Positions 28,094-35,923 of a stretch of DNA of 64,000 bases are shown one piece after another; position 1 is the stretch's first letter, and each line of letters starts with the position of its first letter. The DNA comes from Nostoc calcicola FACHB-3891 (lineage in GTDB: Bacteria; Cyanobacteriota; Cyanobacteriia; Cyanobacteriales; Nostocaceae). A program made the position numbers and the translations under genes. The stretch is taken from assembly GCF_014697355.1 (NCBI RefSeq), contig NZ_JACJRQ010000003.1:124001-188000 (forward strand), in the 5' to 3' direction. The notes beneath the pieces were generated by a model. That model worked only from the letters and a program-made list of their open reading frames with translations, made no database searches and was not told where the DNA came from.

Positions 28094-28148
28094 ATGAAGC
28101 GATCGCAAGCTTATTCGCCGTATCGTGTAAGTGCGATCGCTTCTTCAT
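28094..28148. promoter_or_regulatory. HIP1-containing inverted repeat upstream of CHAT-TIR
   Basis: ATGAAGCGATCGCA and TGCGATCGCTTCTTCAT are inverted copies separated by about 24 bp; each contains a HIP1 octamer. It lies between the CHAT-TIR and HAD genes. It could act as a terminator for the HAD gene or as a regulatory stem; this is uncertain. Confidence 0.45.
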
Positions 28149-28248
28149 CTAAATATTTCATTAACCTAGAATATCTCGCATAAACCACAGTAAAAATATT
28201 TAGATAATTCAGGTGTTAGGCTCAGTTTTTGGACGATGGCACACTAAT

Positions 28249-28941
28249 CTAGTTTAAACGTTGAGGCTCTAGAATTAAATCCACAGCAGCGCTCAAGTCT
28301 TTAACGATTAAGTCGGGATGGTAAAGTTCTAATTGGGTGCGATCGCGGATGCCAGATTCCACAGCCATCACTTTAATACCGTGGTTTTTCCCAGCGGTGA
28401 TGTCCGCTTCCGTATCTCCCACCATCCAGGTATCAGCGGCGGCAGGTAGTTCTGCCAATGCCCTGGCCATCAACAAGGGTTTATCCTCGATGTCACGAGT
28501 TTTAACGTAGTCGTTACTCAGGCAATAACAACGATTTTCTGGAAAAAATCTGCCTAAATCGTATTTTTTGAAGGCATAATCTAGTTCCCGAACTCGGCGC
28601 ATCGTCATAACTGCCAAATCAATGCCTGCTTGTTGAACTTTTAACAGTGCATCCACAGCGCCTGGTGCAAGAGTGTCATACTCAAAGTAAGGTTGTGTAT
28701 GTACTGTTTGTCGCCGCAACTGGGAGAATTCTTGTGCTTGGGCTTCGTCTAAGCCAGAATTTAGGGCGATTTGTTTTTCCGGAACACGCTTACGCTTAAA
28801 CTCCCAAAACTCTGCTTTAGGAAGTTCTTGCACTGCTTGGTCTGAGCGACGAGTTTTTTCCAAGCAAAATTGATAAACTCGGTAGTACCGTTCGGAAACA
28901 TCAATAATTGGACCGTCGAAGTCAGTAATTAGTCTTAGCAT
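28249..28941 (-). CDS. HAD-family hydrolase (phosphoglycolate phosphatase-like)
   Basis: A 230-aa soluble phosphatase-like protein. HAD motif I is ITDFDGPIID, with the nucleophile and acid/base aspartates two apart near the N-terminus. Motif II is VMTMR (Thr in place of the usual Ser/Thr). Motif IV is VGDTEADITAGKN. The cap helices lie between about residues 15 and 90. The fold is secure; the substrate is not. The start is the ATG at 28941; a GTG at 28947 would add two residues. It is a single gene between the CHAT-TIR unit and a MITE-like element. Confidence 0.82.
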   Translation of the reverse strand: MLRLITDFDGPIIDVSERYYRVYQFCLEKTRRSDQAVQELPKAEFWEFKRKRVPEKQIALNSGLDEAQAQEFSQLRRQTVHTQPYFEYDTLAPGAVDALLKVQQAGIDLAVMTMRRVRELDYAFKKYDLGRFFPENRCYCLSNDYVKTRDIEDKPLLMARALAELPAAADTWMVGDTEADITAGKNHGIKVMAVESGIRDRTQLELYHPDLIVKDLSAAVDLILEPQRLN

Positions 28942-29043
28942 CGCCACAAAGTATTAATTTTTATTAAAATTATCGCAGTTGTGTGGCTATTTTGCGATCG
29001 CTAATCTGCACTGTTGAATTTAACTAATACGTCACCGCGTAAA

Positions 29044-29165
29044 TATAGCAACCATTTAAAATCCCTAAAAAGTACACACATAGGGGCACAACATGTTGTG
29101 CCCCTACGATTATTTTTGAATTTTGAATTGTGAACTGTATCTCACGCCTGTTGCAATCTGTTGTA
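29044..29165. mobile_element. MITE-like element, family B copy 1 (diverged)
   Basis: Starts near TATAGCAACC and ends TTGCAATCTGTTGTA, with a central palindrome TAGGGGCACAACATGTTGTGCCCCTA (29081-29106) and the flank ATCTCACGCC. The same layout is seen in cleaner copies at 38664-38759 and 47650-47745. It lies in the gap between hpd and the HAD gene. Confidence 0.55.
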
Positions 29166-29198
29166 TATATCAAGATTTTCGTGAAATGGTATCAGTGG

Positions 29199-30275
29199 TT
29201 ATTGCAAAGTACCGCGTTTAATTTGTTCGCTTTCAATGGCTTCAAATAAGGCGCGAAAGTTTCCTTCCCCAAAACCTTGAGCTTGGAAACGGCGCTCAAT
29301 AAACTCAAAGAAAAATGTCGGCTGTTCAAATATTGGCTGGGTAAAAATTTGTAGTAATAAAGGCGCGGTATTTCCTTCCTCCAAAGGAGTATATTCTTGC
29401 CAGTCTACGAGAATTTCTTGTTGGGCGATCGCCTCAATTTCTAGATTTGATAATGGAAATCCTGGACGCTGTTTTAATTGCGTGTAATAGCTTTGGGGAA
29501 CTGAGAGCAAAGATAAACCACTAGCACGAAATTTGGCGATCGCACTTACAAGATTTGTTGTCCGCAAGGCAATATGTTGAATCCCTGGTCCCCGGTTGAC
29601 ATCTAAAAATTCTTGAATTTGGGAGTTCTTAGAAGCTGGTTCATTAATTGGCAATTGTACGCTGCCCTTGCGCGAAACCATCACTTGGCTGTGTAAAGCA
29701 GAACGATCGGTTTTAATTTTAAACACCTGCTGGGGTTGAAAATCTAGAACCTTTTCATACCAATTAACAGCAGGTTCTAAATCACCAATTGCTACATTGA
29801 GTACGATGTGATCTATGGCGGTAAAAGTGTTGTCATTTGTCATTTGTCCTTTGTCAAAAACCAATGACGGATGACTACTGACTAATGACCTTTCTATCAA
29901 CGTATGAGTCAATCCACCCCAAGCCGCAATTTTGCTCCACTTGAGGGATGTTACGCCTACATTCTGTTGCTGGATGGGTTGTAGAACTGTGGCACCGTGT
30001 TTTTGAGCATGTGCGATCGCTGCTTCTACGTCTTCTACCGCAAAAGCAATATCGGCGACACCAGGCGGATATTGACGCAGAAACTCAGCTACTGGACTTG
30101 TGGGTAACAGTGGTGAAGACAGAAAAAAGCAGACAGCACCACTTTTTACTACTTCTGTGCAGGTGTGAAATGAATTAATGCGATCGGCTACTGCTTGAAA
30201 ACCAAGATGGTGTACGAACCAATCCCGCCATACTTTGGCGTCTTCTACATAGAAATGAATGCGATCAATTTTCAT
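29199..30275 (-). CDS. hpd: 4-hydroxyphenylpyruvate dioxygenase
   Basis: Non-haem Fe(II) enzyme turning 4-hydroxyphenylpyruvate into homogentisate, for tocopherol synthesis and tyrosine breakdown. Two VOC-fold halves are seen; the iron ligands are expected in IDHIVLNV (His), IQHIALRT (His) and FFFEFIERR (Glu), and the C-terminus has GFGEGNFRALFEAIE. The length is 358 aa. Between the halves, before TFTAIDHIV, lies SSHPSLVFDKGQMTNDN, encoded by a TGACAAATGAC-type repeat (nt about 29832-29895), an in-frame insert in the interdomain linker. It starts at ATG 30275. Downstream lies a MITE-like element; upstream is a short-chain dehydrogenase. Confidence 0.9.
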   Translation of the reverse strand: MKIDRIHFYVEDAKVWRDWFVHHLGFQAVADRINSFHTCTEVVKSGAVCFFLSSPLLPTSPVAEFLRQYPPGVADIAFAVEDVEAAIAHAQKHGATVLQPIQQQNVGVTSLKWSKIAAWGGLTHTLIERSLVSSHPSLVFDKGQMTNDNTFTAIDHIVLNVAIGDLEPAVNWYEKVLDFQPQQVFKIKTDRSALHSQVMVSRKGSVQLPINEPASKNSQIQEFLDVNRGPGIQHIALRTTNLVSAIAKFRASGLSLLSVPQSYYTQLKQRPGFPLSNLEIEAIAQQEILVDWQEYTPLEEGNTAPLLLQIFTQPIFEQPTFFFEFIERRFQAQGFGEGNFRALFEAIESEQIKRGTLQ

Positions 30276-30381
30276 AGATACTGAAAATCCAGCATAACAG
30301 CTTATATATTTCTAAATTTTGCCTTTTTTGCTAGATTTTCACGTCTTTCCCAGGCAAGAATTATGTAGGCGTACTCCCACT

Positions 30382-31086
30382 CTAAAAGAACAGATGACTA
30401 TCAGGTTGAATGTTAATTTCCATAGGTACAGCTTGCGGTTCGGCAGAAAGGGCAAAGAAAATTGCATTGGCCGCAGTTTCAGGACTAAGCATTTTTTTTC
30501 GGTCTACCTTTAGGTTGACGTTATCCCAAAAAGGAGAATCTACCCCACCAAAGTAGAATAGCGTGAACTTGATGCCAAAGCGCTTGAGTTCTTCTGCCAT
30601 GCACTTGCTGAAACCGACAACACCAAACTTAGAAGCAGAATAAGCCGCCGCCATTCCCATAGAATGCTTGCCGAGAATTCCTACCACGTTACAGATGTGA
30701 CCAGACTTGCGCTTTTGCATCTCTTGGGCAGCCGCCTGAGTAGTGTAAAAGCTGCCTTTTAAGTTGACATCCAGCATCTTGTCTAAATCACCGGGTTCTA
30801 AGCTATTGTAAGGCTTGAGTATACCAGCACCAGCAGCATTCACCAAAATATCTATTTGACCAAACTCAGCAACAGTTTTTTCGATCAAAGTGTTTACCTG
30901 TTGAGAATCGGTAATATCGGTGGGAACACTCAAAACTTGTCCTGGTAAATCAGCAGCCAGTGTGGTTAAACGTACCGCATCTCTGGCAGCCACTACCAAC
31001 CGTACTCCAGTAGGCGCAAGTTTGCGTGTCAAAGCTGAACCAATACCACCAGTAGCACCGACAATAACGACGACTTTATCCTGCAT
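30382..31086 (-). CDS. Short-chain dehydrogenase/reductase lacking catalytic Ser
   Basis: A 234-aa Rossmann protein with cofactor motif GATGGIGSAL (residues 10-19), NAAGAG, and the YSASK catalytic Tyr/Lys. The position 13 residues before the Tyr, normally Ser, is Gly (NVVGILGKHS). Such a change usually reduces or alters oxidoreductase activity, so it may be a non-classical or regulatory family member (inference). The start is the ATG at 31086. The substrate is unknown; the neighbour hpd gives no firm clue. Confidence 0.88.
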   Translation of the reverse strand: MQDKVVVIVGATGGIGSALTRKLAPTGVRLVVAARDAVRLTTLAADLPGQVLSVPTDITDSQQVNTLIEKTVAEFGQIDILVNAAGAGILKPYNSLEPGDLDKMLDVNLKGSFYTTQAAAQEMQKRKSGHICNVVGILGKHSMGMAAAYSASKFGVVGFSKCMAEELKRFGIKFTLFYFGGVDSPFWDNVNLKVDRKKMLSPETAANAIFFALSAEPQAVPMEINIQPDSHLFF

Positions 31087-31167
31087 TTTAATATTTACAT
31101 TTCTTTACATCTTTTTACATAATACTGAATTATGGACTCAAGTTCTAGGTAGATGTTCCGAAAGTAT

Positions 31168-32442
31168 CTACTCCAACAATAGCGGCATTACTTCATATTC
31201 GTTGCCACTTGGTTTTAATCTAAATATGGGAGATGATTCTAAATATTTGGTAAAACTCGAACCTAATTTTAATTTTTTGACAATTGAACTAGGAGATTTT
31301 CCGGTTATTTTCTGGATTTCTGTACCTAGCTTGGACACAGATAATTTAGTTTTAGGAGAATTTATTTGGGCATCTTGAATGATTTTTAATAAAACTTTAT
31401 CTAATGTTTCTCGATCGTAAATCTGAGCAAAATTTTCTTGTTTTTTCTCTGTCATTGATTCTGTAGATGATTCATCTGTCAGAGTAATTATTTCTTCACT
31501 TGCTGGTTGCTTTTGATGATGATTTGTATTCAGATTGCGTCTTTCTTCAAATAAATTGGCAATAGTGGTTAAACTGTGTAATCGATCATTAATTGAGTTT
31601 TGTTCGTTTTTAATTAAATCTTGAATTTCTTCAACCACTTGTTCCAACGATGGAACTTCTCTCGCCATTTTTATAGAATAATGAGTTAAGTTACCAGTAT
31701 TCCGGTTTTCTATATGCAAACTTTGTCCTTGTCTACGCACCCAATAGACAGTCAATCCCTGGTTTTGGAGTTCGTTACACAGGTGGATCAAAATTCCATC
31801 GCCAGAACAGACTAAAATTTCTTTAACCGTTGGATAAGACCGTAAGACACAAGCACCAAATGCAATCATTTTGGCATCAGCACTATCCTTACCTCCAGGC
31901 ACATGAACAAGTTGATAGCCACGGTTATATAGTTCAATATCCTGCTTACCAATACTTGGATTTCTCCAGTTAGCAAATGCTAATTTAATTTGGAGATCGT
32001 GCTTACATAAATTCGCTAAAAATAATTCTGCATTAATATCTAATTTTAAATTTTCTGCATCTAAAAGTAAAAGAGAAATTCCTGTTTCTAAGTCATGTTT
32101 AATTTCTGTTTTTTGCAAAAATTTTTGAAAAAACTGACTTAATGCATCGGATTCTAGACAATCAGGTGATAATAAAATTTTCAGTAATTCTTCCGCTAAT
32201 TTCGAGCTAAAAGAGCTAAGATTGTTTTCTGCTGATAGTTTTTTGGCTAAAGCAAGTTCCCTCGCTTCAGCCATAGTTAGTTTAGTGTGCCCGTTGCTGT
32301 TAGCAATCAAATCAGTTTCCAGCAAATTAGAAAATGTCGGCTCAAGGAATTGTTTACCACAATTTTTGCAGAGGTAGTTCTGCTTGTCATTCCGACGACC
32401 ATTTTTACGATATGAAGTAGACTCGCACCGGGGACATTTCAT
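31168..32442 (-). CDS. InsA-type zinc ribbon - NYN nuclease - OST-HTH/LOTUS-like protein
   Basis: A 424-aa protein. The N-terminus MKCPRC...LCKNCGKQF (Cys3, Cys6, Cys25, Cys28) is the zinc ribbon found at the start of IS1-family InsA proteins. A NYN (PIN-like RNase) domain follows, about 118-260, with candidate metal-binding Asp128 (LLLLDAENL), Asp186/Asp189 (GGKDSADAKM) and Asp215 (CSGDGI). The C-terminal segment, about 345-424 (LDKVLLKIIQDAQ, LSVSKLGTEIQK, FTKYLESSPIFRL), is OST-HTH/LOTUS-like. LabA-type NYN proteins act in cyanobacterial gene regulation; here an RNA-cleaving or RNA-binding role is inferred. It is monocistronic. Confidence 0.82.
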   Translation of the reverse strand: MKCPRCESTSYRKNGRRNDKQNYLCKNCGKQFLEPTFSNLLETDLIANSNGHTKLTMAEARELALAKKLSAENNLSSFSSKLAEELLKILLSPDCLESDALSQFFQKFLQKTEIKHDLETGISLLLLDAENLKLDINAELFLANLCKHDLQIKLAFANWRNPSIGKQDIELYNRGYQLVHVPGGKDSADAKMIAFGACVLRSYPTVKEILVCSGDGILIHLCNELQNQGLTVYWVRRQGQSLHIENRNTGNLTHYSIKMAREVPSLEQVVEEIQDLIKNEQNSINDRLHSLTTIANLFEERRNLNTNHHQKQPASEEIITLTDESSTESMTEKKQENFAQIYDRETLDKVLLKIIQDAQINSPKTKLSVSKLGTEIQKITGKSPSSIVKKLKLGSSFTKYLESSPIFRLKPSGNEYEVMPLLLE

Positions 32443-32478
32443 TTTCTATTTAGGTGGTCAAAGCAGATACTTGTCTTA

Positions 32479-32505
32479 AGTATATAGTATAAAAAATACT
32501 GTCAA
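32479..32505 (-). promoter_or_regulatory. Candidate promoter of the NYN gene
   Basis: On the minus strand TTGACA (32505-32500) is followed after 15 bp by TATACT (32484-32479), about 37 bp before the ATG at 32442. The hexamers are good matches to a sigma-70-type promoter; the spacer is 2 bp short. Confidence 0.35.
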
Positions 32506-32696
32506 CTTATATTAGTATCGCTCAACACAATAAAAGCTAGAAGGGCGTGGAAATTAAACTCAACCCCTAATATAGTAATCCATTTTGATTTTTCAACTTA
32601 TTTGGCAACACAAGCGCGATAAGTAGGGAGTGGGTACAGAGGCGATTAATCTCATTTGTAAACCTGGAAGGAATAGAAAATCAGTGTTTTTGAGTT

Positions 32697-32719
32697 GTAG
32701 GAAGTCATATAATTCCTAC
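32697..32719 (-). terminator. Hairpin after the pst operon
   Basis: GTAGGAA - 9 nt - TTCCTAC, a perfect 7-bp stem 38 bp past the last pst gene on the minus strand. No strong T-run follows, so it may be a transcript-stabilising 3' hairpin rather than an intrinsic terminator. Confidence 0.4.
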
Positions 32720-32756
32720 TCACAGTCCTCTGGATAGCCAAAACTTAAGAAAGATT

Positions 32757-33536
32757 TCAACTGACGCGGGCAAAAACATAATCGCGGGTACGGGAATCAA
32801 CGGGATTAGTAAAAATTTTATTTGTAGTACCAAATTCAACTATTTGAGTAATACGGTTTTCATTAGTGTAAAAGAAAGCCGTAAAATCAGATAATCTAGT
32901 AACTTGCTGCATGTTGTGGGTAACAATCACAATTGTCAACTCAGAGCGCAAGTTCTGAATCAAATTTTCAATTTGCATACTACCAAGAGGATCGAGGCCT
33001 GAACAAGGTTCATCCATCAGCAAAATTTTTGGTTTAACTGCTAAAGCGCGAGCAATGCATAGTCTTTGTTGTTGCCCCCCAGAAAGTTCTAAAGCAGATT
33101 TGTGCAGTCTATTTTTCAGCTCATCCCAAAGATCGGCAGCTTTGATGGCAGATTCAACAATCGCATCTAATTCTACTTTCGGATGCCATCCAACTAATTT
33201 CACTCCATAGGCAACATTATCATAAACACTCATGGGGAAAAGATTTGGTTTGGGAAAAACCATACTAATTTGGCGACGTAGCCTACTTAAATTGACACGG
33301 CGCTCATAAATGTTCTGTCCAAAAAATTCTACTCTTCCTTCAACACTCACTTGTGCTTCTAATTCACCCATGCGATTTAACGATTTAAGAAAAGTAGACT
33401 TGCCACAACCACTAGAACCAATAATTGCCGTGACTTGGTTTTGGTAAATATCCATTGAAACGCCTTCAACTATCTTTTGAGTCTCGTAATAGAAGCTGAA
33501 GTTTTTGACTCTGATGGCTGGAATTAGTTTACTCAT
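32757..33536 (-). CDS. pstB: Phosphate ABC transporter ATP-binding protein, second copy
   Basis: A 259-aa cytoplasmic ATPase of the high-affinity phosphate importer. Walker A GSSGCGKST, signature LSGGQQQRL, Walker [14 protein letters not shown] and switch His in VTHNMQQ are present. The Q-loop reads MVFPKPNLFP where PstB normally has MVFQKPN: the glutamine codon is CCC (Pro). This Gln links ATP hydrolysis to the membrane domain, so this copy may be impaired or specialised (inference). It is the last gene of the operon, about 280 bp after the other pstB. It starts at ATG 33536. Confidence 0.92.
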   Translation of the reverse strand: MSKLIPAIRVKNFSFYYETQKIVEGVSMDIYQNQVTAIIGSSGCGKSTFLKSLNRMGELEAQVSVEGRVEFFGQNIYERRVNLSRLRRQISMVFPKPNLFPMSVYDNVAYGVKLVGWHPKVELDAIVESAIKAADLWDELKNRLHKSALELSGGQQQRLCIARALAVKPKILLMDEPCSGLDPLGSMQIENLIQNLRSELTIVIVTHNMQQVTRLSDFTAFFYTNENRITQIVEFGTTNKIFTNPVDSRTRDYVFARVS

Positions 33537-33765
33537 ATTCCCAAAACGTGTGAAACAAAACTTGACTAAGTAAGGTAGTACAAATCAGCAGTGCTGTTTC
33601 ACTATGTTACTCCTAAAAGGAGATCTTCATGGAAAATACGTAAATATACGGTAGATATATAGCAAATATACCGTTAGTTAATGTTTGTGTTAGATTATGT
33701 CGCAAAAATCATTGTTGAGAAAATTAAAAATGCACATGAGGGGCACAGGAGAATAATTAATAACC

Positions 33766-33815
33766 GATGCCCAATGACAAATGACAAGTGACAAATGACC
33801 AATGACAAATGACTT
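33766..33815. repeat. TGACAAA short repeats between the pstB genes
   Basis: Repeated ATGACAAATGACAAGTGACAA-type units, the same unit as the insert in hpd. The rest of the 33537-33816 gap shows no gene. Confidence 0.7.
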
Positions 33816-33816
33816 T

Positions 33817-34596
33817 TTAACCAAAACGTCCTGAAATGTAGTCGCGGGTACGGGGGTCGAGTGGATTGTTAAAAATTTGCTCTGTGGCGCCAAATTCAAC
33901 CATTTGACCAATCCGACTTTCATCGGTGCTGAAGAAAGCGGTAAAATCAGACACGCGAGCAGCTTGTTGCATGTTGTGGGTAACGATCGCGATCGTCAAC
34001 TGAGATTTCAAACTATACAGCAGTTCCTCAACTTTCATAGTAGCGATGGGGTCAAGAGCCGAACAAGGCTCATCCATCAAGAGAACTTTCGGCTTGACTG
34101 CTAAAGCGCGGGCAATACATAATCTCTGTTGTTGACCACCAGAAAGCCCTAAAGCCGATTTATCCAGCTTATCTTTCACTTCATCCCATAGAGCAGCGCT
34201 GTGAAGTGCAGACTCGACAATTTCATCTAGTTCTACTTTTGGATACCTACCTGCTATTCTCATCCCGTAGGCAACGTTTTCATAAATGCTGAGAGGAAAA
34301 GGATTCGGTTTTTGGAACACCATACCAATTTGGCGGCGTAATCGATTGATATTGACACGAGGAGCATAAATATTTTGTCCAAAAAATTCTACTTCCCCTT
34401 CAACTTTTACAGGGCCTTCTAATTCACTAATACGATTCAGAATTTTGATGAAGGTAGATTTGCCGCAACCACTAGGCCCGATAATTGCTGTTACTTGGTT
34501 TCGATAAATATCTATTGATATCTTTTCGATGGCTTTGATTGTGCCATAGTAAAAACTGATATTTTTTACTTTGATAGCTGGAATTAGATTATTCAT
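33817..34596 (-). CDS. pstB: Phosphate ABC transporter ATP-binding protein, first copy
   Basis: A 259-aa ATPase of the Pst importer with a complete motif set: Walker [10 protein letters not shown], intact Q-loop [31 protein letters not shown] and [18 protein letters not shown]. The frame extends 11 codons upstream to 34629, but [12 protein letters not shown] at 34596 aligns with the start of the second copy (MSKLIPAIRVKN). The two copies are clearly paralogous. This intact copy is presumably the main motor for PstC-PstA. Confidence 0.95.
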   Translation of the reverse strand: MNNLIPAIKVKNISFYYGTIKAIEKISIDIYRNQVTAIIGPSGCGKSTFIKILNRISELEGPVKVEGEVEFFGQNIYAPRVNINRLRRQIGMVFQKPNPFPLSIYENVAYGMRIAGRYPKVELDEIVESALHSAALWDEVKDKLDKSALGLSGGQQQRLCIARALAVKPKVLLMDEPCSALDPIATMKVEELLYSLKSQLTIAIVTHNMQQAARVSDFTAFFSTDESRIGQMVEFGATEQIFNNPLDPRTRDYISGRFG

Positions 34597-34629
34597 AAAT
34601 TGCCACGATGCGAAATAAAATTTTATCAA

Positions 34630-34929
34630 AATAGAATTCAGAATTCAGAATTCAGGAGTCAGAATGAATAATATAGGACTGGTGCTGGTCTGAATTTATT
34701 AGCCTTCTGAATCCTGTACTAAGGGACTTCCAAGAAATTAATTACCTAATCTTGTAGGGTGGACATCTTGTCTGCCCTTGGCTTGGGGCGCTCGTGTCGC
34801 CCACCCCAGAATAAGTAGTTGATTATTTTTTTATTTGCAAGTCCCTAAATTAATTCTGAGTTCTGACTTCTGAATTCTGAATTCTGAGTTCTGAGTTCTG
34901 ACTTCTGACTTCTGACTTCTCAATTCTGT
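34630..34929. repeat. Heptad-repeat palindrome with nested MITE between pstA and pstB
   Basis: The left arm (34635-34665) has repeated AGAATTC/AGAATTCAGG units and the right arm (34855-34922) has repeated TTCTGAA/TTCTGAG units, mutually complementary. The loop is occupied by a separate palindromic element (34720-34848). It fills the entire pstA-pstB gap. Confidence 0.8.
34720..34848. mobile_element. MITE-like element with TAAGGGACTT ends
   Basis: It begins TAAGGGACTTCCAAGAAATTAAT and ends ...TTTGCAAGTCCCTAA, inverted ends of about 10 bp perfect and about 20 bp imperfect. The core (34754-34808) is a GTAGGGTGG...CCCACCCC palindrome. It is non-coding and nested in a repeat tract within the pst operon. 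Confidence 0.65.
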
Positions 34930-35811
34930 TCATTTCATTTTTCTCTGGTTAATAACTAAGCGAGAAACAATACTGACACATAAAATTAAGCCCAGTAAAA
35001 TTATAGAAGTAGCCCATACTAATTGATTTCTTTCTGGGTCAGGGTCGTTGTAGAGGTTAAAAATTAATACTGGCAAAGAAGCTGTTGGACTTAACAACCC
35101 TTCTGACCAATCTAAACTAAATAAAGCGGTAAAAATTAACGGTGCTGTTTCACCAGCAGCACGAGCTACAGCTAATAAAATACCTGTAGTAATTCCGGGA
35201 ATTGCCGCAGTGACAACTATGCGAAAGGTAGTTTGAAAGCGAGTTCCGCCTAAAGCAGCAGAGGCGAGGCGTTGAGATGTGGGAATAAGTTTTAAAGATT
35301 CTTCTGTTGTCAATACAATCACTGGTAGCATGATCGCAGCTAAAGCAAAACCACCTGCGATCGCACTAAATCCTTTGGTTGCCAAAACGATTATACCGTA
35401 AGCGAATATTCCTACAACAATTGAAGGCACGCCTGTGAGAATATTAGTGATAAAACGAACGAAATTAGCAATTGGATTAGTTTGACCAAATTCGGCTAAA
35501 AAAATTCCTGTCATTATGCCTGTGGGAATGCTTAAAAAAGCACCAATGGCTACCATAATTATGGTTCCGAGAATAGCATTGCCAAACCCATTATCAATCA
35601 CTGCTTTGACAAAAACTTCTCCTTTGATTCCAGATATTCCCCGGACGAAAATTTCCCATAAAATTGATAATAAAGGAATGAGTGCTAGACCTGTCAAACC
35701 AAAGGCGATCGCATTCATTAAATAAGTAAATATTACTCTTTCTTTTGGTAAAGGACTGCATAATTCTGTCGTGATAGATTCATCATTCTCAGGCTCTATG
35801 TAATCACTCAT
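34930..35811 (-). CDS. pstA: Phosphate ABC transporter permease PstA
   Basis: A 293-aa inner-membrane permease with about six membrane helices. The typical PstA regions are visible: IPTGIMTGIFLAEFG, FITNILTGVPSIVVGIFAYG, and the EAA-loop-like ALGGTRFQTTFRIVVTAAIPGI. It forms the channel with PstC. The start is the ATG at 35811 (MSDYIEPEND); a GTG at 35820 would add three residues. It lies 112 bp after pstC, and a repeat tract occupies much of that gap. Confidence 0.94.
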   Translation of the reverse strand: MSDYIEPENDESITTELCSPLPKERVIFTYLMNAIAFGLTGLALIPLLSILWEIFVRGISGIKGEVFVKAVIDNGFGNAILGTIIMVAIGAFLSIPTGIMTGIFLAEFGQTNPIANFVRFITNILTGVPSIVVGIFAYGIIVLATKGFSAIAGGFALAAIMLPVIVLTTEESLKLIPTSQRLASAALGGTRFQTTFRIVVTAAIPGITTGILLAVARAAGETAPLIFTALFSLDWSEGLLSPTASLPVLIFNLYNDPDPERNQLVWATSIILLGLILCVSIVSRLVINQRKMK

Positions 35812-35887
35812 ATTTCTCACATTTTTTCCAACGAAATACTTGCCCTATAAAATTACGAATTATGCTTAACAACTAAATTGATTCGGA

Positions 35888-35923
35888 CATCTGAATTCTG
35901 AATTCTGAATTCTGAATTCTTCT
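35888..35923. repeat. CTGAATT heptads between pstC and pstA
   Basis: Four tandem CTGAATT units (35891-35918), the same unit as in the pstA-pstB gap. Confidence 0.75.

Noticed and set aside
28094-28148. Transposon end
   Set aside because: The inverted arms are built round HIP1 octamers, which are frequent and palindromic in this genome; no other copy was noticed in the window.
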